Notes: generated from the sequence alone by a model not told the origin. 64,000 bases of DNA from an uncultured Pseudomonadales bacterium (GCA_943789485.1 CALSUH010000028.1:1-64000); one strand, 5' to 3'. Positions 52,127-61,736 are shown, counted from the first letter of the stretch. Numbers and translations: made by a program.

Positions 52127-53308
52127 TTACTGGAGTTCTACGCGAGTGGCATCGATCCGGTCACCTTCTAGCAGGTGTCGAAGTTCCTGATCGGGGCCGA
52201 CTATTATCTCGATATTGTCATCGATGTTGCTCATTAGTTCCTGATATTCGTCGTCGGAAATACCAACTTCTATCTTGGTCTTTCTAGCGATGCCGTTGTC
52301 GTTTACGAACACGAAATACTCGCTACGCAGAGCAGACCGGTCTTCCTCGAAGATCACGGCCTGAATAGGTACGGCGATTACTTCCTGATCTTGCCGTGTG
52401 AATATCTCAGCACGGCAAGACATGCCTGGGCGAAGTACAACATCGCCTGGGTCAGTGATCTTAATTTTAACCGTGAAACTAAGCCCCTGCCGGCCCGGAG
52501 CGATTTTCGCCGTATTCGCTATATAGCGCACAACGCCTTGCATAGGTTGGTCCGGATAGGCGATAGCGACAATCTCTGTGCGCTGTCCAATCTCGATGTT
52601 GGCGACATCAGCTTCGTCTACCAAGACCTCTGTATAGATGCTCGCCGGATTTGCGATAGTCATGAGAGAGGAACCGGGAATATTTGTTGAGCTGGCAATG
52701 GCTGTTTCGCCAACTTTGATATCGAGACTGGTTATAACGCCTTCGATTGGAGAAACAATCTTAGTCTTGCTGAGGTTGTCATTTACCTGATCTAGCTGCG
52801 CCCGCGCTTGCGTAAGTCGTTCAGTGGAAGATTTCAAATCGATCCGAGCGAGGTCCAATTGATTCTCGAGATTGTCGAACTCATTGTCACCGATCATCTT
52901 GCGTTCGTGCAGGCTTCTGCTGCGCTCGAACTGTCTAGACAGATTCTCGATGCGTACTATCTGCCTTTCAATGTCGATAGTATTAATGCGCTCAGCGGCC
53001 TCAGACTGCTCCAAGCCGGCGATGAAGTTTTTGTCATCTACCTGCAGGAGTAGCTGGCCTGCAGTTACTGTATCGCCTTCCTCAACGAACAGCTCAGAAA
53101 CCTTTCCAATAACTTCAGAACTGAGCATGACTTCTTCCTCGTGAGCGAGAAAACCTGAGGCGAGAATTGAAGGGCTTATTACACGCTGCGATAGGTTGGA
53201 TACATTGACAACCTTCGCGTCAGTGCCAAAAACGGTTCGATTAATAAACGGTAGGGCAATTACAGTTCCTGCGAGGAGCAAGATCAATATCAATTTCTTT
53301 GCATTCAT
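52127..53308 (-). CDS. MacA/HlyD-type periplasmic adaptor
   Basis: 393 residues: N-terminal membrane anchor (about 5-22), lipoyl half-motif EVIGKVSELFVEEGDTVTAG (about 63-82), an alpha-helical hairpin (about 95-160), the returning lipoyl half SPIEGVITSLDIKVGETA, then beta-barrel and membrane-proximal domains. It bridges the MacB-like ABC pump to an outer-membrane channel such as TolC, which is not in this window. It is first gene of the three-gene efflux operon. Confidence 0.92.
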   Translation of the reverse strand: MNAKKLILILLLAGTVIALPFINRTVFGTDAKVVNVSNLSQRVISPSILASGFLAHEEEVMLSSEVIGKVSELFVEEGDTVTAGQLLLQVDDKNFIAGLEQSEAAERINTIDIERQIVRIENLSRQFERSRSLHERKMIGDNEFDNLENQLDLARIDLKSSTERLTQARAQLDQVNDNLSKTKIVSPIEGVITSLDIKVGETAIASSTNIPGSSLMTIANPASIYTEVLVDEADVANIEIGQRTEIVAIAYPDQPMQGVVRYIANTAKIAPGRQGLSFTVKIKITDPGDVVLRPGMSCRAEIFTRQDQEVIAVPIQAVIFEEDRSALRSEYFVFVNDNGIARKTKIEVGISDDEYQELMSNIDDNIEIIVGPDQELRHLLEGDRIDATRVELQ

Positions 53309-53428
53309 TATGCGAATCCATTTTTCTGAAAGTCATCATACAAGTCGAAGATAGCTTTGTTCACTAGTGTTAGCGGCTACCGACTCACTGAGTTACCGCA
53401 AATACGTTAAAAATTAACATATTTGAGT

Positions 53429-54154
53429 TTAATTGAACGCGAAATACGCCCAAACCCCCATTAATAAGAGATAAGGTGCTAAAACCACTGCCATCGCTTT
53501 CAGTAGGCTGCAATTTAGCCACTGCCTATATCCCATTACTATCAACACCATTCCCCAGAGCATAGGAAGACTAAGGGTATTGAACATTGAAGTAAGAGAG
53601 CCGTTGCTGGATTGCATGCCTAAGTTCGCTAGAGTCAATGGATCTAGGTCGTAGCTACTGAGTTGTCCGTTCGGGCTCAATGCGATAGTGGTTACCATTC
53701 CCACTATTGACAAAATATAAGGTAGGCTGCTCCAGAGGACTAACGAAAACCAATTCCCAAACTTTTGACCGCTTCCGGTGATTGCTGAAATTAGACTGAG
53801 ATAACCCGATTGTAAGACATAGATGGCGAGTGTTCCGATAGCACTGCCCAAAACTCCGAACATTTTGAAGGTAGTTTGCGACATCGAAGCCATGCTTTCG
53901 CGTGCGACTTCTAATTGCTCTCCATCGAGATTAGCTTCAGCCAGCGTTGCATCGATAAACCAATCGAAATCCACAATAGAGAAATACCAAAACATTACAG
54001 CCATCGTGCTGGGTATTATTAGGGCAAGAGGAAATAGTTTGCTGGGTCGTTGCTGCAGCTCAGTAAATGCTTCGCCGGGGGAAAGTAGGATATTAGTCGC
54101 TGTATTGATTAGCCCAGCAGGCTTTGTTTTCGTTGTTTCAATTGCGTCAGTCAT
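53429..54154 (-). CDS. Yip1-family membrane protein
   Basis: 241 residues. A short cytosolic N-terminus carrying INTATNILLSPGEAFTEL (typical of Yip1/DUF1282 proteins) is followed by five hydrophobic segments to the C-terminus. Members sit in the inner membrane and have no settled function. It lies 120 bp upstream of the efflux adaptor gene in the same direction, perhaps coincidentally. Confidence 0.82.
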   Translation of the reverse strand: MTDAIETTKTKPAGLINTATNILLSPGEAFTELQQRPSKLFPLALIIPSTMAVMFWYFSIVDFDWFIDATLAEANLDGEQLEVARESMASMSQTTFKMFGVLGSAIGTLAIYVLQSGYLSLISAITGSGQKFGNWFSLVLWSSLPYILSIVGMVTTIALSPNGQLSSYDLDPLTLANLGMQSSNGSLTSMFNTLSLPMLWGMVLIVMGYRQWLNCSLLKAMAVVLAPYLLLMGVWAYFAFN

Positions 54155-54970
54155 GTCTCTGTTCTCGTTATCTTGCTCGTTAAGTATCTGTCTTCGATGC
54201 CATCTTGCTAAAGCTAATCTAGAAGATGTTACGACTCTTAAAAGGCATGCCTAGGAATTAAATGGTGGCATTTTTTCCTGTTTCAAGTTCAAAGCATAAT
54301 TCCATTCTACTAGCTATCTCTTCGGACCCTTAAACCTACCTATATTCATCATCAATAAATACGTCATCTATCTATAGTATTGGTCCCTGACCTTTTATAA
54401 ATGGGTGGATCGAGAAGAAGGTATTTTGCATTCGCATTGTGATGAGCTAGTGTCGAATTTAGAATAATTCAGGGAAGCTAGACCTAATGAGAATTTTTTG
54501 ACTTTCGTATTGCTGTTGCTTGCTACTCAGATGCTTCCGTCGAATTCCAATTAGTGATGGCGCTGTCCTATTGAAATAAAAAAGGCCAGAGTTGGCTTAA
54601 TAATCAGCATATTAATGTATTCGGTACTGTGCAGCGTCCAATTTCAGCATCCTACTAAAATCAAACTATCCGACAATTTATAGGTCCCATTGACTCCCTA
54701 ATTAACCGCAGAGGGCAATTAAATTCCTTGTTGAATGATTAGCTAGTAAAGCAGCGTTACACAATTGATGTAAATCCTGCTGTCGTTAGTATCCGCGTGA
54801 AAACGTGCCACATTGATGAGCAACAGCTGCTCTGAGTGTATTACAGCTACAAGAGTATTGAGGCTCTGCTGGATGGCAACATCGGGCTTGCCAATAGCTA
54901 TAGATCGATTGGCGAAAGAAATTAGGCTGCATCCTTGGAATCAGCAGCGATTACCAGCAATTAGTTGATT
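54155..54970. other. large intergenic gap without recognised features
   Basis: At 816 bp this is the longest gene-free stretch in the window. It separates two minus-strand genes and is A+T-rich. A weak GGCCA/TGGCC hairpin next to six A residues lies at about 54580-54600, which on the minus strand could end a transcript. I see no tRNA, known ncRNA, CRISPR or ORF above 60 codons with a ribosome site. Degraded genes cannot be excluded. Confidence 0.45.
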
Positions 54971-55588
54971 TTATTCGACAGCTTTTTCCACGGCGCGCTG
55001 ATAGGCGGGACGAGAGAAGCTTCTCTCTAAGTATGCTTCCAGTTTGGGGAAAGGCTTTAGTTGGCCGAGTCTTTTGGCTAAAGCGATAACATAGCTCACA
55101 CCAAAATCTGCAGCTGAAAAATCCTCACCTAGAATAAATTCATTGTCTGCGAGCTGATTCGAAATATGACCTAAATGCAGTGCTACCTCACGCTTGCTAT
55201 AAGCATCTAGACCCGCATGGGATTCAGTCGATCGAAGTAATATCATTTTTACCAGCAGTGGTCCGAATACTGATCCTTCTGGGTAGTGCAGCCATTGTGT
55301 GAAGTGGGCCCATTTTTTAATGTCAGATCGAGGTGGGGCGAAATTATGCTCGGTGTCGTATTTTTCTAACAGGTAGGTAGTGATTGCACTAGATTCCGAA
55401 ATCATCAAATCATCATCCTCGATGACCGGAGATTTACCTAGAGGGTGTACTGCCCTTAAGTCTTCCTGGGCGAGAAAAGTCTCAGGGTCTCTGTGGTAGA
55501 CCTTTAACTCGTAATCAATCTCTAATTCTTCAAGTTGCCAGACGGCTATTATTGAGCGGCCGATGCGTAGGTGATGCAATACAATCAT
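54971..55588 (-). CDS. glutathione S-transferase
   Basis: 205 residues from ATG 55588 behind GGAG; a frame start at 55624 adds 12 residues without homology. The N-terminal thioredoxin-fold domain has LGKSPVIEDDDLMISESSAI (about 55-74), the cis-Pro/ESxAI glutathione site. The C-terminal helical domain includes FILGEDFSAADFGVSYVI, the conserved N-capping Asp. It conjugates or reduces electrophiles in the cytosol. It is divergent from the MATE exporter. Confidence 0.9.
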   Translation of the reverse strand: MIVLHHLRIGRSIIAVWQLEELEIDYELKVYHRDPETFLAQEDLRAVHPLGKSPVIEDDDLMISESSAITTYLLEKYDTEHNFAPPRSDIKKWAHFTQWLHYPEGSVFGPLLVKMILLRSTESHAGLDAYSKREVALHLGHISNQLADNEFILGEDFSAADFGVSYVIALAKRLGQLKPFPKLEAYLERSFSRPAYQRAVEKAVE

Positions 55589-55712
55589 GTTGGACTCCAG
55601 TTTCGATGACTCAGATAGTCGCATGTTGCTGGAGCTTTCGCCAGAACTGGCCTAATCTACTACGAACATTTTTAATTTCATTAATTATAGCTAGAACCCT
55701 CCGCATTCGATT

Positions 55713-57044
55713 ATGCAAAATCCAAATTCCATCACGTATAGATATCTTATCGAGAAGGCCTGGCCAATTATCTTGGCTAATGCTGCTGTGCCTCTATTGG
55801 GATTGGTAGACACTGCAGTAATCGGCAACGTAGGCACAGTGACTGATTTAGGTGCTATAGCGTTCGGTGCGTTAATTTTTTCCTTCGTTTACTGGAGCTT
55901 CGGTTTCTTACGCATGGGGACTACTGGGTCAGTAGCGCAGGCTTTGGGTGCCTCAGATCAACTTGAGATTCGCGCAGTACTTGGCAGGGCTCTTATTTTG
56001 GCCGTTGCACTGGGTCTCATGTTAATCGTGATGCAGTGGGGTATCCGTCTGGTTGCCTTGTCTTTGTTGGATGGCAGTGCTGCCGTCGAAAAGGTCACTG
56101 CGCAGTATTTCAATATTCGCATATGGGGGGCACCTGCCACCCTGGCTACATTTGCCCTGATGGGGGTTTTGATTGGCCTAGGTAATAGTCGGCAAATACT
56201 GCTAGTGCAGCTGTTCCTTAACGGGCTCAACATGAGTCTCGATATCTATTTTGCTGGGATACTTGATTGGGGTGTTGAGGGTATCGCGCTCGGCACTATT
56301 ATCGCCGAATGGTCAACATTGCTATTCGCGGTCTGGCTTATCATGCGGGAATTAAATTCTCGTCGTGAGCCTGATAGTGAATTCTGGCCACGATCTCGCT
56401 TGTTAGATGCCGGTGCACTTAAAAAAATGCTCGCAGCAAATAGAGACATCATGATCCGCACGCTACTGCTGGTCTTCTCCTTCGGCTTCTTCATTAATCA
56501 GAGTGCGCAATTTGGTGATGTCGTGCTCGCTGGCAACCATATATTGTTGCAGCTTATCTCCTTCGCCGCTTTCTTTCTTGATGGCTATGCGTTCGTCGTC
56601 GAATCTCTGGTTGGCTCTTCTATGGGTGCGAAGCGTCGGGACTCGTTTGATATCGCAGTGAAGCGCTCGAGTATTCTTGCTCTGGTGACAGCCGCGGCAT
56701 TAGCACTGTTGCTTCTCCTGTTTGGAGACTTGGCTGTGGCTGTGCTTACCGACCTTGAGCCAGTTCAAGCAGCGGCGCAGGGGTCGTTATTTCTTGCGGC
56801 AATTTACATCTTCTTTTCTTTTGCCGCCTTCCAGTTGGACGGTATTTTTATTGGTGCTTCGTTTACGCGCCAAATGCGCAATGCAGCCTTTCTCTCCATC
56901 GCAGTTTTCTTAGCCGCTTGGTGGATACTGATGGATAGGTTTGGGGTGAACGGGCTGTGGTGGGCAATGATTATCTATGTGGCGGCCCGAGCCGATGCGC
57001 TACTACTCTTTTATCCTGCGCTGCGTAAGTCGATTGCTCACTAA
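55713..57044 (+). CDS. MATE-family efflux transporter (DinF-like)
   Basis: 443 residues with twelve hydrophobic helices in two six-helix bundles, starting ILANAAVPLLGLVDTAVIGN (about 17-36), a typical MATE/DinF opening. The helix-1 Asp in GLVDTAV is the usual cation-coupling residue, and the second bundle has GNHILLQLISFAAFFLDGYAF. It exports cationic compounds using H+ or Na+. Its stop overlaps the minus-strand DUF3301 stop by 4 bp. Confidence 0.9.
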   Translation: MQNPNSITYRYLIEKAWPIILANAAVPLLGLVDTAVIGNVGTVTDLGAIAFGALIFSFVYWSFGFLRMGTTGSVAQALGASDQLEIRAVLGRALILAVALGLMLIVMQWGIRLVALSLLDGSAAVEKVTAQYFNIRIWGAPATLATFALMGVLIGLGNSRQILLVQLFLNGLNMSLDIYFAGILDWGVEGIALGTIIAEWSTLLFAVWLIMRELNSRREPDSEFWPRSRLLDAGALKKMLAANRDIMIRTLLLVFSFGFFINQSAQFGDVVLAGNHILLQLISFAAFFLDGYAFVVESLVGSSMGAKRRDSFDIAVKRSSILALVTAAALALLLLLFGDLAVAVLTDLEPVQAAAQGSLFLAAIYIFFSFAAFQLDGIFIGASFTRQMRNAAFLSIAVFLAAWWILMDRFGVNGLWWAMIIYVAARADALLLFYPALRKSIAH

Positions 57045-57391
57045 TGTAGAAATTTGTCGTGGTCTTCGGGCAGCATATGGGGATCGAGATGCAGCTTGTG
57101 CAAGCGCATGCCGTGTAGCTCCGCTGAACCCTGAGAGCGTGCCTCTCCGGTTGATGTGAACTCGAAGCTATAGCGCCTTCTCAGTCTCATTAAGCCTTCG
57201 TTGTCCCGCACCGGCCAGACCCCCTTCAAGACCATAGTCTGATCCAGCAGTTGGAGGTTCTGTTCTTTGCAAAGTTTGTATACGTGGGTCATGGCGACGG
57301 CCTTAACCTTATCACCACCCCACCAGAAGGCGATTAGGGATGCGATTACAGTACTCCAAATGAGAAAAGACAGACTCACAATAAATTCCAT
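57041..57391 (-). CDS. DUF3301 family protein
   Basis: 116 residues: an N-terminal transmembrane helix (about 5-24), then VYKLCKEQNLQLLDQTMVLKG and RRRYSFEFTSTGEARSQGSA, the conserved blocks of this gammaproteobacterial family of unknown function. It is 69 bp downstream of the fabH start's gene end in the same direction and may share its transcript (it lies downstream of it). Confidence 0.85.
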   Translation of the reverse strand: MEFIVSLSFLIWSTVIASLIAFWWGGDKVKAVAMTHVYKLCKEQNLQLLDQTMVLKGVWPVRDNEGLMRLRRRYSFEFTSTGEARSQGSAELHGMRLHKLHLDPHMLPEDHDKFLH

Positions 57392-57460
57392 TCGTGAATA
57401 AAGGGGGGCGAATTGGGTAGGCCTAGATTAGTCGTTTAGTCCGCCTAAATACAATGACAA

Positions 57461-58555
57461 TTAGTCGTCAGTCGATTTTGTAGCGTGCTCTATGTAGCGC
57501 TTGATCTGAGGTGCGAGAATTTCCAATGCGGTCTGATCGCAAGGCGGCATTCCGGCATCGCTTAGTGTTAGCGGCGTCACGCGATCTCCCCAGCGAATGA
57601 GGGCAGCTCCCCAAGTAAGCCCGGCACCGAAGGTGGCAGACAGCACATAGTCGCCGGGTCTAATTCTTTTTTCTTCCAATGCTTCCGTGAGTGCAACTGG
57701 AATAGTGCCTGCAGAAGTATTGCCGTATTTGTGAACATTGGTGAACACCTTGTCCGTAGAGATGCCTACTCGTTTGGCGAGGGCGTCAAGGATTCGCTTA
57801 TTTGCCTGATGGGGGACGACAAGGTTTACCTTGTCGAGGCTCACGCCGGTCTCTTCAAGAACGCTTAGGCAGGCTTGAGCCATTGCCTTTACAGCACGTC
57901 TGAAAACTTCCTGTCCTTCGAAATTCCATCCGACATACAGGAATTCGTCGCTGAGCCGGCTGTAGGCCGAACCGAGATTGGTAATCTGAATAGCATATTT
58001 TGCATCGGCTTCACAACCGATCTTGGCTGCTAGCAGGCCCACTTCTTTGTCGGTAGCTTCTATCACCACCGCGCCGCATGCATCGCCAAATAATACGGCG
58101 ACATCTCTTTGAGCCCAGTTCATGTAATGCGATATAAATTCACCACCGATAACCAAGACTTTCTTGTGGGCGCCGGTACGGATGAGATTCGTGCCGATGT
58201 GCAGGCCGTAGAGGAAGCCGGTGCAGGCAGAGTTAATGTCAATCGACGCAGCGTTGCGGGCACCGATGGCATCTTGAACTATCGATGCAGTGTTAGGGCA
58301 GAGGCTGTCATTAGTAAGGCTCCCGAGTAGGATGAGGTCCAGCTCCATAGGATCCATGTCGGCCGCAGCCAGAGCGTGCCGAGCTGCCACAATCGCCATG
58401 TCTGAAAAATTCGTATGGCAGATACGACGCTCGCGGATGCCGGTTCTGGAGGCGATCCACTCGTCGGAGGTGTCGATGAAAGTGGCAAGATCATCATTAC
58501 TGAGCACCGCAGGTGGTACACATTTTCCCCATCCGGTGATTTCAGCGTGCTTCAT
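57461..58555 (-). CDS. fabH: beta-ketoacyl-ACP synthase III family (FabH-like)
   Basis: 364 residues from ATG 58555 behind TTGGAG. The Cys-His-Asn triad is intact: INSACTGFLYGLHIG (Cys about 113), VVPHQANKRI (His about 250) and YGNTSAGTIPVAL (Asn about 283). TGIRERR (about 40) is the CoA-binding region of FabH. It starts fatty-acid synthesis by condensing an acyl-CoA with malonyl-ACP; longer C-terminal residues (about 330-364) suggest a possible non-canonical primer. It may be a specialised paralogue rather than the housekeeping copy, since no fab cluster surrounds it. Confidence 0.9.
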   Translation of the reverse strand: MKHAEITGWGKCVPPAVLSNDDLATFIDTSDEWIASRTGIRERRICHTNFSDMAIVAARHALAAADMDPMELDLILLGSLTNDSLCPNTASIVQDAIGARNAASIDINSACTGFLYGLHIGTNLIRTGAHKKVLVIGGEFISHYMNWAQRDVAVLFGDACGAVVIEATDKEVGLLAAKIGCEADAKYAIQITNLGSAYSRLSDEFLYVGWNFEGQEVFRRAVKAMAQACLSVLEETGVSLDKVNLVVPHQANKRILDALAKRVGISTDKVFTNVHKYGNTSAGTIPVALTEALEEKRIRPGDYVLSATFGAGLTWGAALIRWGDRVTPLTLSDAGMPPCDQTALEILAPQIKRYIEHATKSTDD

Positions 58556-58862
58556 GGTGATTCTCCAATCTCTCGATTCGGATCAATTTGATCCTCTTAG
58601 GCCGAAATACCAAAGAGTAAGTTATTTTTAAATAGATTCGGCTAAACCCTTTCTTGTTATAAGGGCCGAAGGAAATTATTCTTTATCAGCCCAGCTCAAA
58701 CTGCTGTTTCATTGTATTGAATAAGCGTGGCAACGCGCCAAAGTTGCTTGAAGCATACTTCATTTCGTCAGGGCATGATAGCCTCCAGCCCAATGAATGT
58801 GCAGCTTCCAGCACTTTCGCTGGAGAATGAGAAAGTCATCACACACAGACAAGGAAATTAAC
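58556..58862. other. intergenic region, divergent promoters
   Basis: 307 bp between the divergent fabH and DUF547 genes. It must contain both promoters. No repeats or RNA gene noted. Confidence 0.4.
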
Positions 58863-59660
58863 TTGCATCACCTGCTTAAAAAATTCGCCTGCCTGCTTTT
58901 ACTGCTTCCTCTCCATGTTCAAGCCGAATTCGATCACGCTGAGTGGGACGGCTTGCTGAAAGAGCATGTCACAGTTATTGATAGTGGAATCGCCACACAG
59001 CTTGATTATTCGGGAATGGCTGGAGAAAGAGTAGTGCTGAAGGCTTATCTAGCCAAAGCAGCACAGGTGCCGCGCAGCACTTTCGACAGCTGGTCGATCG
59101 CCGCTCAGCTCGCCTTCCTGATCAACGTTTACAATGCCAGCACAGTCGATGTGATTCTGGAAGAATACCCCGATATCGATTCCATCAGAGATATCGGCTT
59201 CATCTTATCTTCTGCCTGGAATCAGGAATTCGCTAGTTTATTCGGTGAACTAGTCACTCTTGATGAGATCGAACACGAAATGATTCGTGGTTGGGGTCGC
59301 TATAACGAACCTAGGATTCACTTTGCAGTAAATTGCGCAGCGATAGGTTGTCCGGCCCTTCGTGCTGAGGCCTTCCTCGGTGAGACGTTGGAGAGGCAAC
59401 TGGAGGACAGTACCGTAAAATTCTTAAGCGACAGGAGTCGTAACTATTTCGACAATGGCCGCCTGTATGTTTCTAGCATCTTCGATTGGTATGAAGAAGA
59501 TTTCGAGAAGGGCTGGCGCGGAGTTGATTCAGTGGCCGAATTTTTGGCTGGGTATGCGGCTGAGTTAGGCGTAGATATGGCTACTGCAAATCAACTTCGC
59601 GCTGATGATATTCGCATTCGCCATCTTAAATACGATTGGAGTCTGAACGATACTCAGTGA
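58863..59660 (+). CDS. exported DUF547-domain protein
   Basis: 265 residues from TTG 58863 behind AAGGAAA. This start gives a clean signal peptide (LLKKFACLLLLLPLHVQAE); an ATG at 58797 adds 22 residues before it without a ribosome site. The DUF547 core has FLINVYNASTVDVILEEYP, LVTLDEIEHEMIRG, HFAVNCAAIGCPALR with two close Cys, and the end FDWYEEDF. The family is found in the periplasm or lipid-anchored and has no known activity; its conserved His and Cys suggest a hydrolase. It ends 48 bp before selC. Confidence 0.85.
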   Translation: MHHLLKKFACLLLLLPLHVQAEFDHAEWDGLLKEHVTVIDSGIATQLDYSGMAGERVVLKAYLAKAAQVPRSTFDSWSIAAQLAFLINVYNASTVDVILEEYPDIDSIRDIGFILSSAWNQEFASLFGELVTLDEIEHEMIRGWGRYNEPRIHFAVNCAAIGCPALRAEAFLGETLERQLEDSTVKFLSDRSRNYFDNGRLYVSSIFDWYEEDFEKGWRGVDSVAEFLAGYAAELGVDMATANQLRADDIRIRHLKYDWSLNDTQ

Positions 59661-59708
59661 GTGCCCGCGGAGGGTGACTCCAACCCTGATTATGATAAAC
59701 TCCTTGGT

Positions 59709-59801
59709 GGAAGAGTATCATCCCCGGTGGGGTGCCCGGACTTCAAACCCGGTGAAGTCTGTTAATGACAGGCTTGGTGGGTTCGACTCCTGCCTCTTCC
59801 G
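59709..59801 (+). tRNA. selC: tRNA-Sec (anticodon TCA), selC
   Basis: The cloverleaf is complete: acceptor GGAAGAG/CTCTTCC with discriminator G, a 6-bp D stem with a CGGT loop, anticodon loop CTTCAAA with anticodon TCA at 59743-59745, an 8-bp variable arm (59755-59775), and T loop TTCGACT. This matches E. coli selC in all diagnostic parts. The acceptor has 7 bp and the T stem 5, because the base that would make an eighth pair (59716) faces a T-stem base. The CCA end is not encoded (GCAA). A TATGAT at 59691 may be a -10. Confidence 0.96.
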
Positions 59802-59871
59802 CAAAAATTCTTGCCCTACCGTCCCGCACTGTTCCAACCATTTTTTCTCTTCTTATTTTTTGCTAATGGAA

Positions 59872-59948
59872 TTAAAGGGGACGGAGGGATTTATTTTTGA
59901 TCAATCAGACCTTGATTGATCAAAAATAAATCCCTCCGTCCCCTTTAA
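59872..59948. repeat. perfect 36-bp palindrome, REP/BIME-like
   Basis: 59872-59907 is the exact reverse complement of 59913-59948, with a 5-nt loop. The outer part contains GGGGACGGAGGGATTTA, a pattern I recall from REP-like elements of gammaproteobacteria mobilised by RAYT transposases. No transposase is nearby. It lies 70 bp after selC. As RNA it would form a very strong hairpin. Confidence 0.85.
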
Positions 59949-59978
59949 CCACCCCTATTTACAATCGTTGATGTTTAC

Positions 59979-60986
59979 TTATTCATCGGCGGCTACAGTG
60001 CCATTGGTTCCAAGTTCCGTTCCGTCTCCGTTCATGCCCATAGATTCGTAGCGGCGCCATCCGGCCAATATGCCAACCAGACCATGGTTGCCCTCGTGAC
60101 AGGCGTATTCATAAACTGGGTCAGGGGAGGAATGCAATGGAAACTTGGCGGACCAAGGTTGATCCCATGACTGTGGATCTTCAACGGTAAAATCATAGTC
60201 CAGCGTATTCTCATCGATGCGGGTAATGTGCTCGAGGACAATAGCTTGATCGGAGATGCCTTCTTCATTGTAGTCATGATAGAAATCCTTGGTCTGAATA
60301 ACTAGGGTATCTCCTTCCCAATGAGCGACGGAATTGCCTTCCCATAACAGCTGTTTGGTTTCACGAGTTTTACGTATTGGAATGATGCGAGCCGAATGCA
60401 CCATTTCGTTGAGGATCATCACTTGATCTTTTGTCTGAACGATCTGCATATTGTTGTTGTAGCCACCGGGAACAATTGGTGGTCCGGCGACGAAACCAGT
60501 TAGGCATCTATCAACAGTGGTTCTTCCTTCAGGCCCAGCACTTTCGAATAGCATTTGGTTTCGAGCTTCACGGCGCAGCTGGCCGGCCTCATTTAAAGGG
60601 GGGCGGCGGCCATTGGGTGGATCATAGATAAGTGATGTTCGATAATCACCCAAGGCATTGGTTCCTCTTTCGTACCAGAAGTTATTATAGGAAATAACCC
60701 CCGGTGGATAGCCAGCTCCTCCTACCGAATCGATAATTAGGTCGCGATTCTGGCGGCGTAACTCGAATTGCTCCCATTCGTCCACCTCAGCAGCGGTGAG
60801 CGTTGCTTTATCGGCGAGTTCCGGCGGGCGATTCAAAGGGGTCAATGTTCTAAAGGTGTAGGTTCCCTGAATATCGGGTTGCCCATATTCCGTGCGCGGA
60901 TTGGCACTGTCTTGTGCCATTAGGCTAGGGGTAAGCAGAAGTAGGCTAAAGCCTAGGTAGGGCCCTGTAAAAATTTGTTTACGCAT
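59979..60986 (-). CDS. hypothetical exported protein
   Basis: 335 residues from ATG 60986 behind GGAGA; a TTG 12 nt earlier is less likely. The signal peptide is about 23 residues, ending SLMAQD. The mature protein has the blocks YGQPDIQGTYTFRTLTPLNRP, DRCLTGFVAGPP, RIIPI and WEGDTLVIQTKDF, followed by HITRIDENTLDYDFTVEDP. I recognise this as a common family of secreted proteins in marine and soil proteobacteria but cannot give it a function. It lies between selC and the P450 system. Confidence 0.72.
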   Translation of the reverse strand: MRKQIFTGPYLGFSLLLLTPSLMAQDSANPRTEYGQPDIQGTYTFRTLTPLNRPPELADKATLTAAEVDEWEQFELRRQNRDLIIDSVGGAGYPPGVISYNNFWYERGTNALGDYRTSLIYDPPNGRRPPLNEAGQLRREARNQMLFESAGPEGRTTVDRCLTGFVAGPPIVPGGYNNNMQIVQTKDQVMILNEMVHSARIIPIRKTRETKQLLWEGNSVAHWEGDTLVIQTKDFYHDYNEEGISDQAIVLEHITRIDENTLDYDFTVEDPQSWDQPWSAKFPLHSSPDPVYEYACHEGNHGLVGILAGWRRYESMGMNGDGTELGTNGTVAADE

Positions 60987-61415
60987 CGTGTTCTCCAATT
61001 CTTTGCCGGAATAACGGTTGGATATCGATATAACGAATTGAAATTAACTCTGCGTGCACAAAACTTCAAGAGAATTTAGCGTAATCTCGGAGGCGGTGGC
61101 CGTTTCCCGTGTTTTCAATTTGAATCTTGAGAGCTGCGAGTGACCTAAGCAGTATGGTTATTGTAAACCCCAGCTACACCTCAATCATCGGCATCGAGAG
61201 AAAGGTGTTTTTGACCGCCACTTGTATACCCATATAGGAATAACTATTGCCGGAGCTTAGCTGAGAGAAAACACTTCCGCTGCTGAGCCAGTTCGCACAA
61301 TCTATTATGTATGTCCACAATAAATTGAGTGTAAATAAGAGTTCCGTCTTTTTCTTACCGGGATTCCTTGCTATGGTTGCGCTTCGATTTTTCCTGAGAG
61401 AAGGGCTTTGGTTTC
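60987..61415. other. intergenic region, divergent promoters
   Basis: 429 bp between the divergent exported-protein and ferredoxin genes. It should contain the regulated promoter of the P450 operon. CYP153 operons often have an AraC-type regulator next door; none is seen here. No clear operator or repeat found. Confidence 0.4.
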
Positions 61416-61736
61416 ATGGTAAATATACTATTCATCGAGCATGACGGTAGTGAACACTCTGTAGAGGTTTCAACAGGGGGTTCTGTAATGCAGGCAGCTG
61501 TAACGAATGGGGTGCCGGGCATCGATGCAGACTGCGGCGGTTCCTGCTCCTGTGCTACTTGTCATGTCTATGTTAATGAACAGTGGCTAGGGAAGGTGGG
61601 CGAGCTTAGCCCTACTGAGGAAGCTATGCTCAGTCTGAGCACTGACCGCAAAGATAACTCTCGCCTGTCCTGTCAGATTCAGGTGACTGAGGAATTAGAC
61701 GGTTTGGTTGTTACCACGCCTGAGTTTCAGTTCTAG
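61416..61736 (+). CDS. [2Fe-2S] ferredoxin, adrenodoxin/putidaredoxin type
   Basis: 106 residues from ATG 61416. The cluster ligands are in DADCGGSCSCATCHVYV (about 38-54; Cys at the C-x5-C-x2-C positions), with the fourth in RLSCQIQV (about 88). It passes electrons to the P450 just downstream. Co-transcription is certain by position. The ferredoxin reductase is not in this window. Confidence 0.94.
   Translation: MVNILFIEHDGSEHSVEVSTGGSVMQAAVTNGVPGIDADCGGSCSCATCHVYVNEQWLGKVGELSPTEEAMLSLSTDRKDNSRLSCQIQVTEELDGLVVTTPEFQF

Noticed and set aside
59674-59919. Plus-strand ORF of 81 codons across selC
   Set aside because: It translates the tRNA-Sec gene and part of the palindrome; it is not a protein gene.
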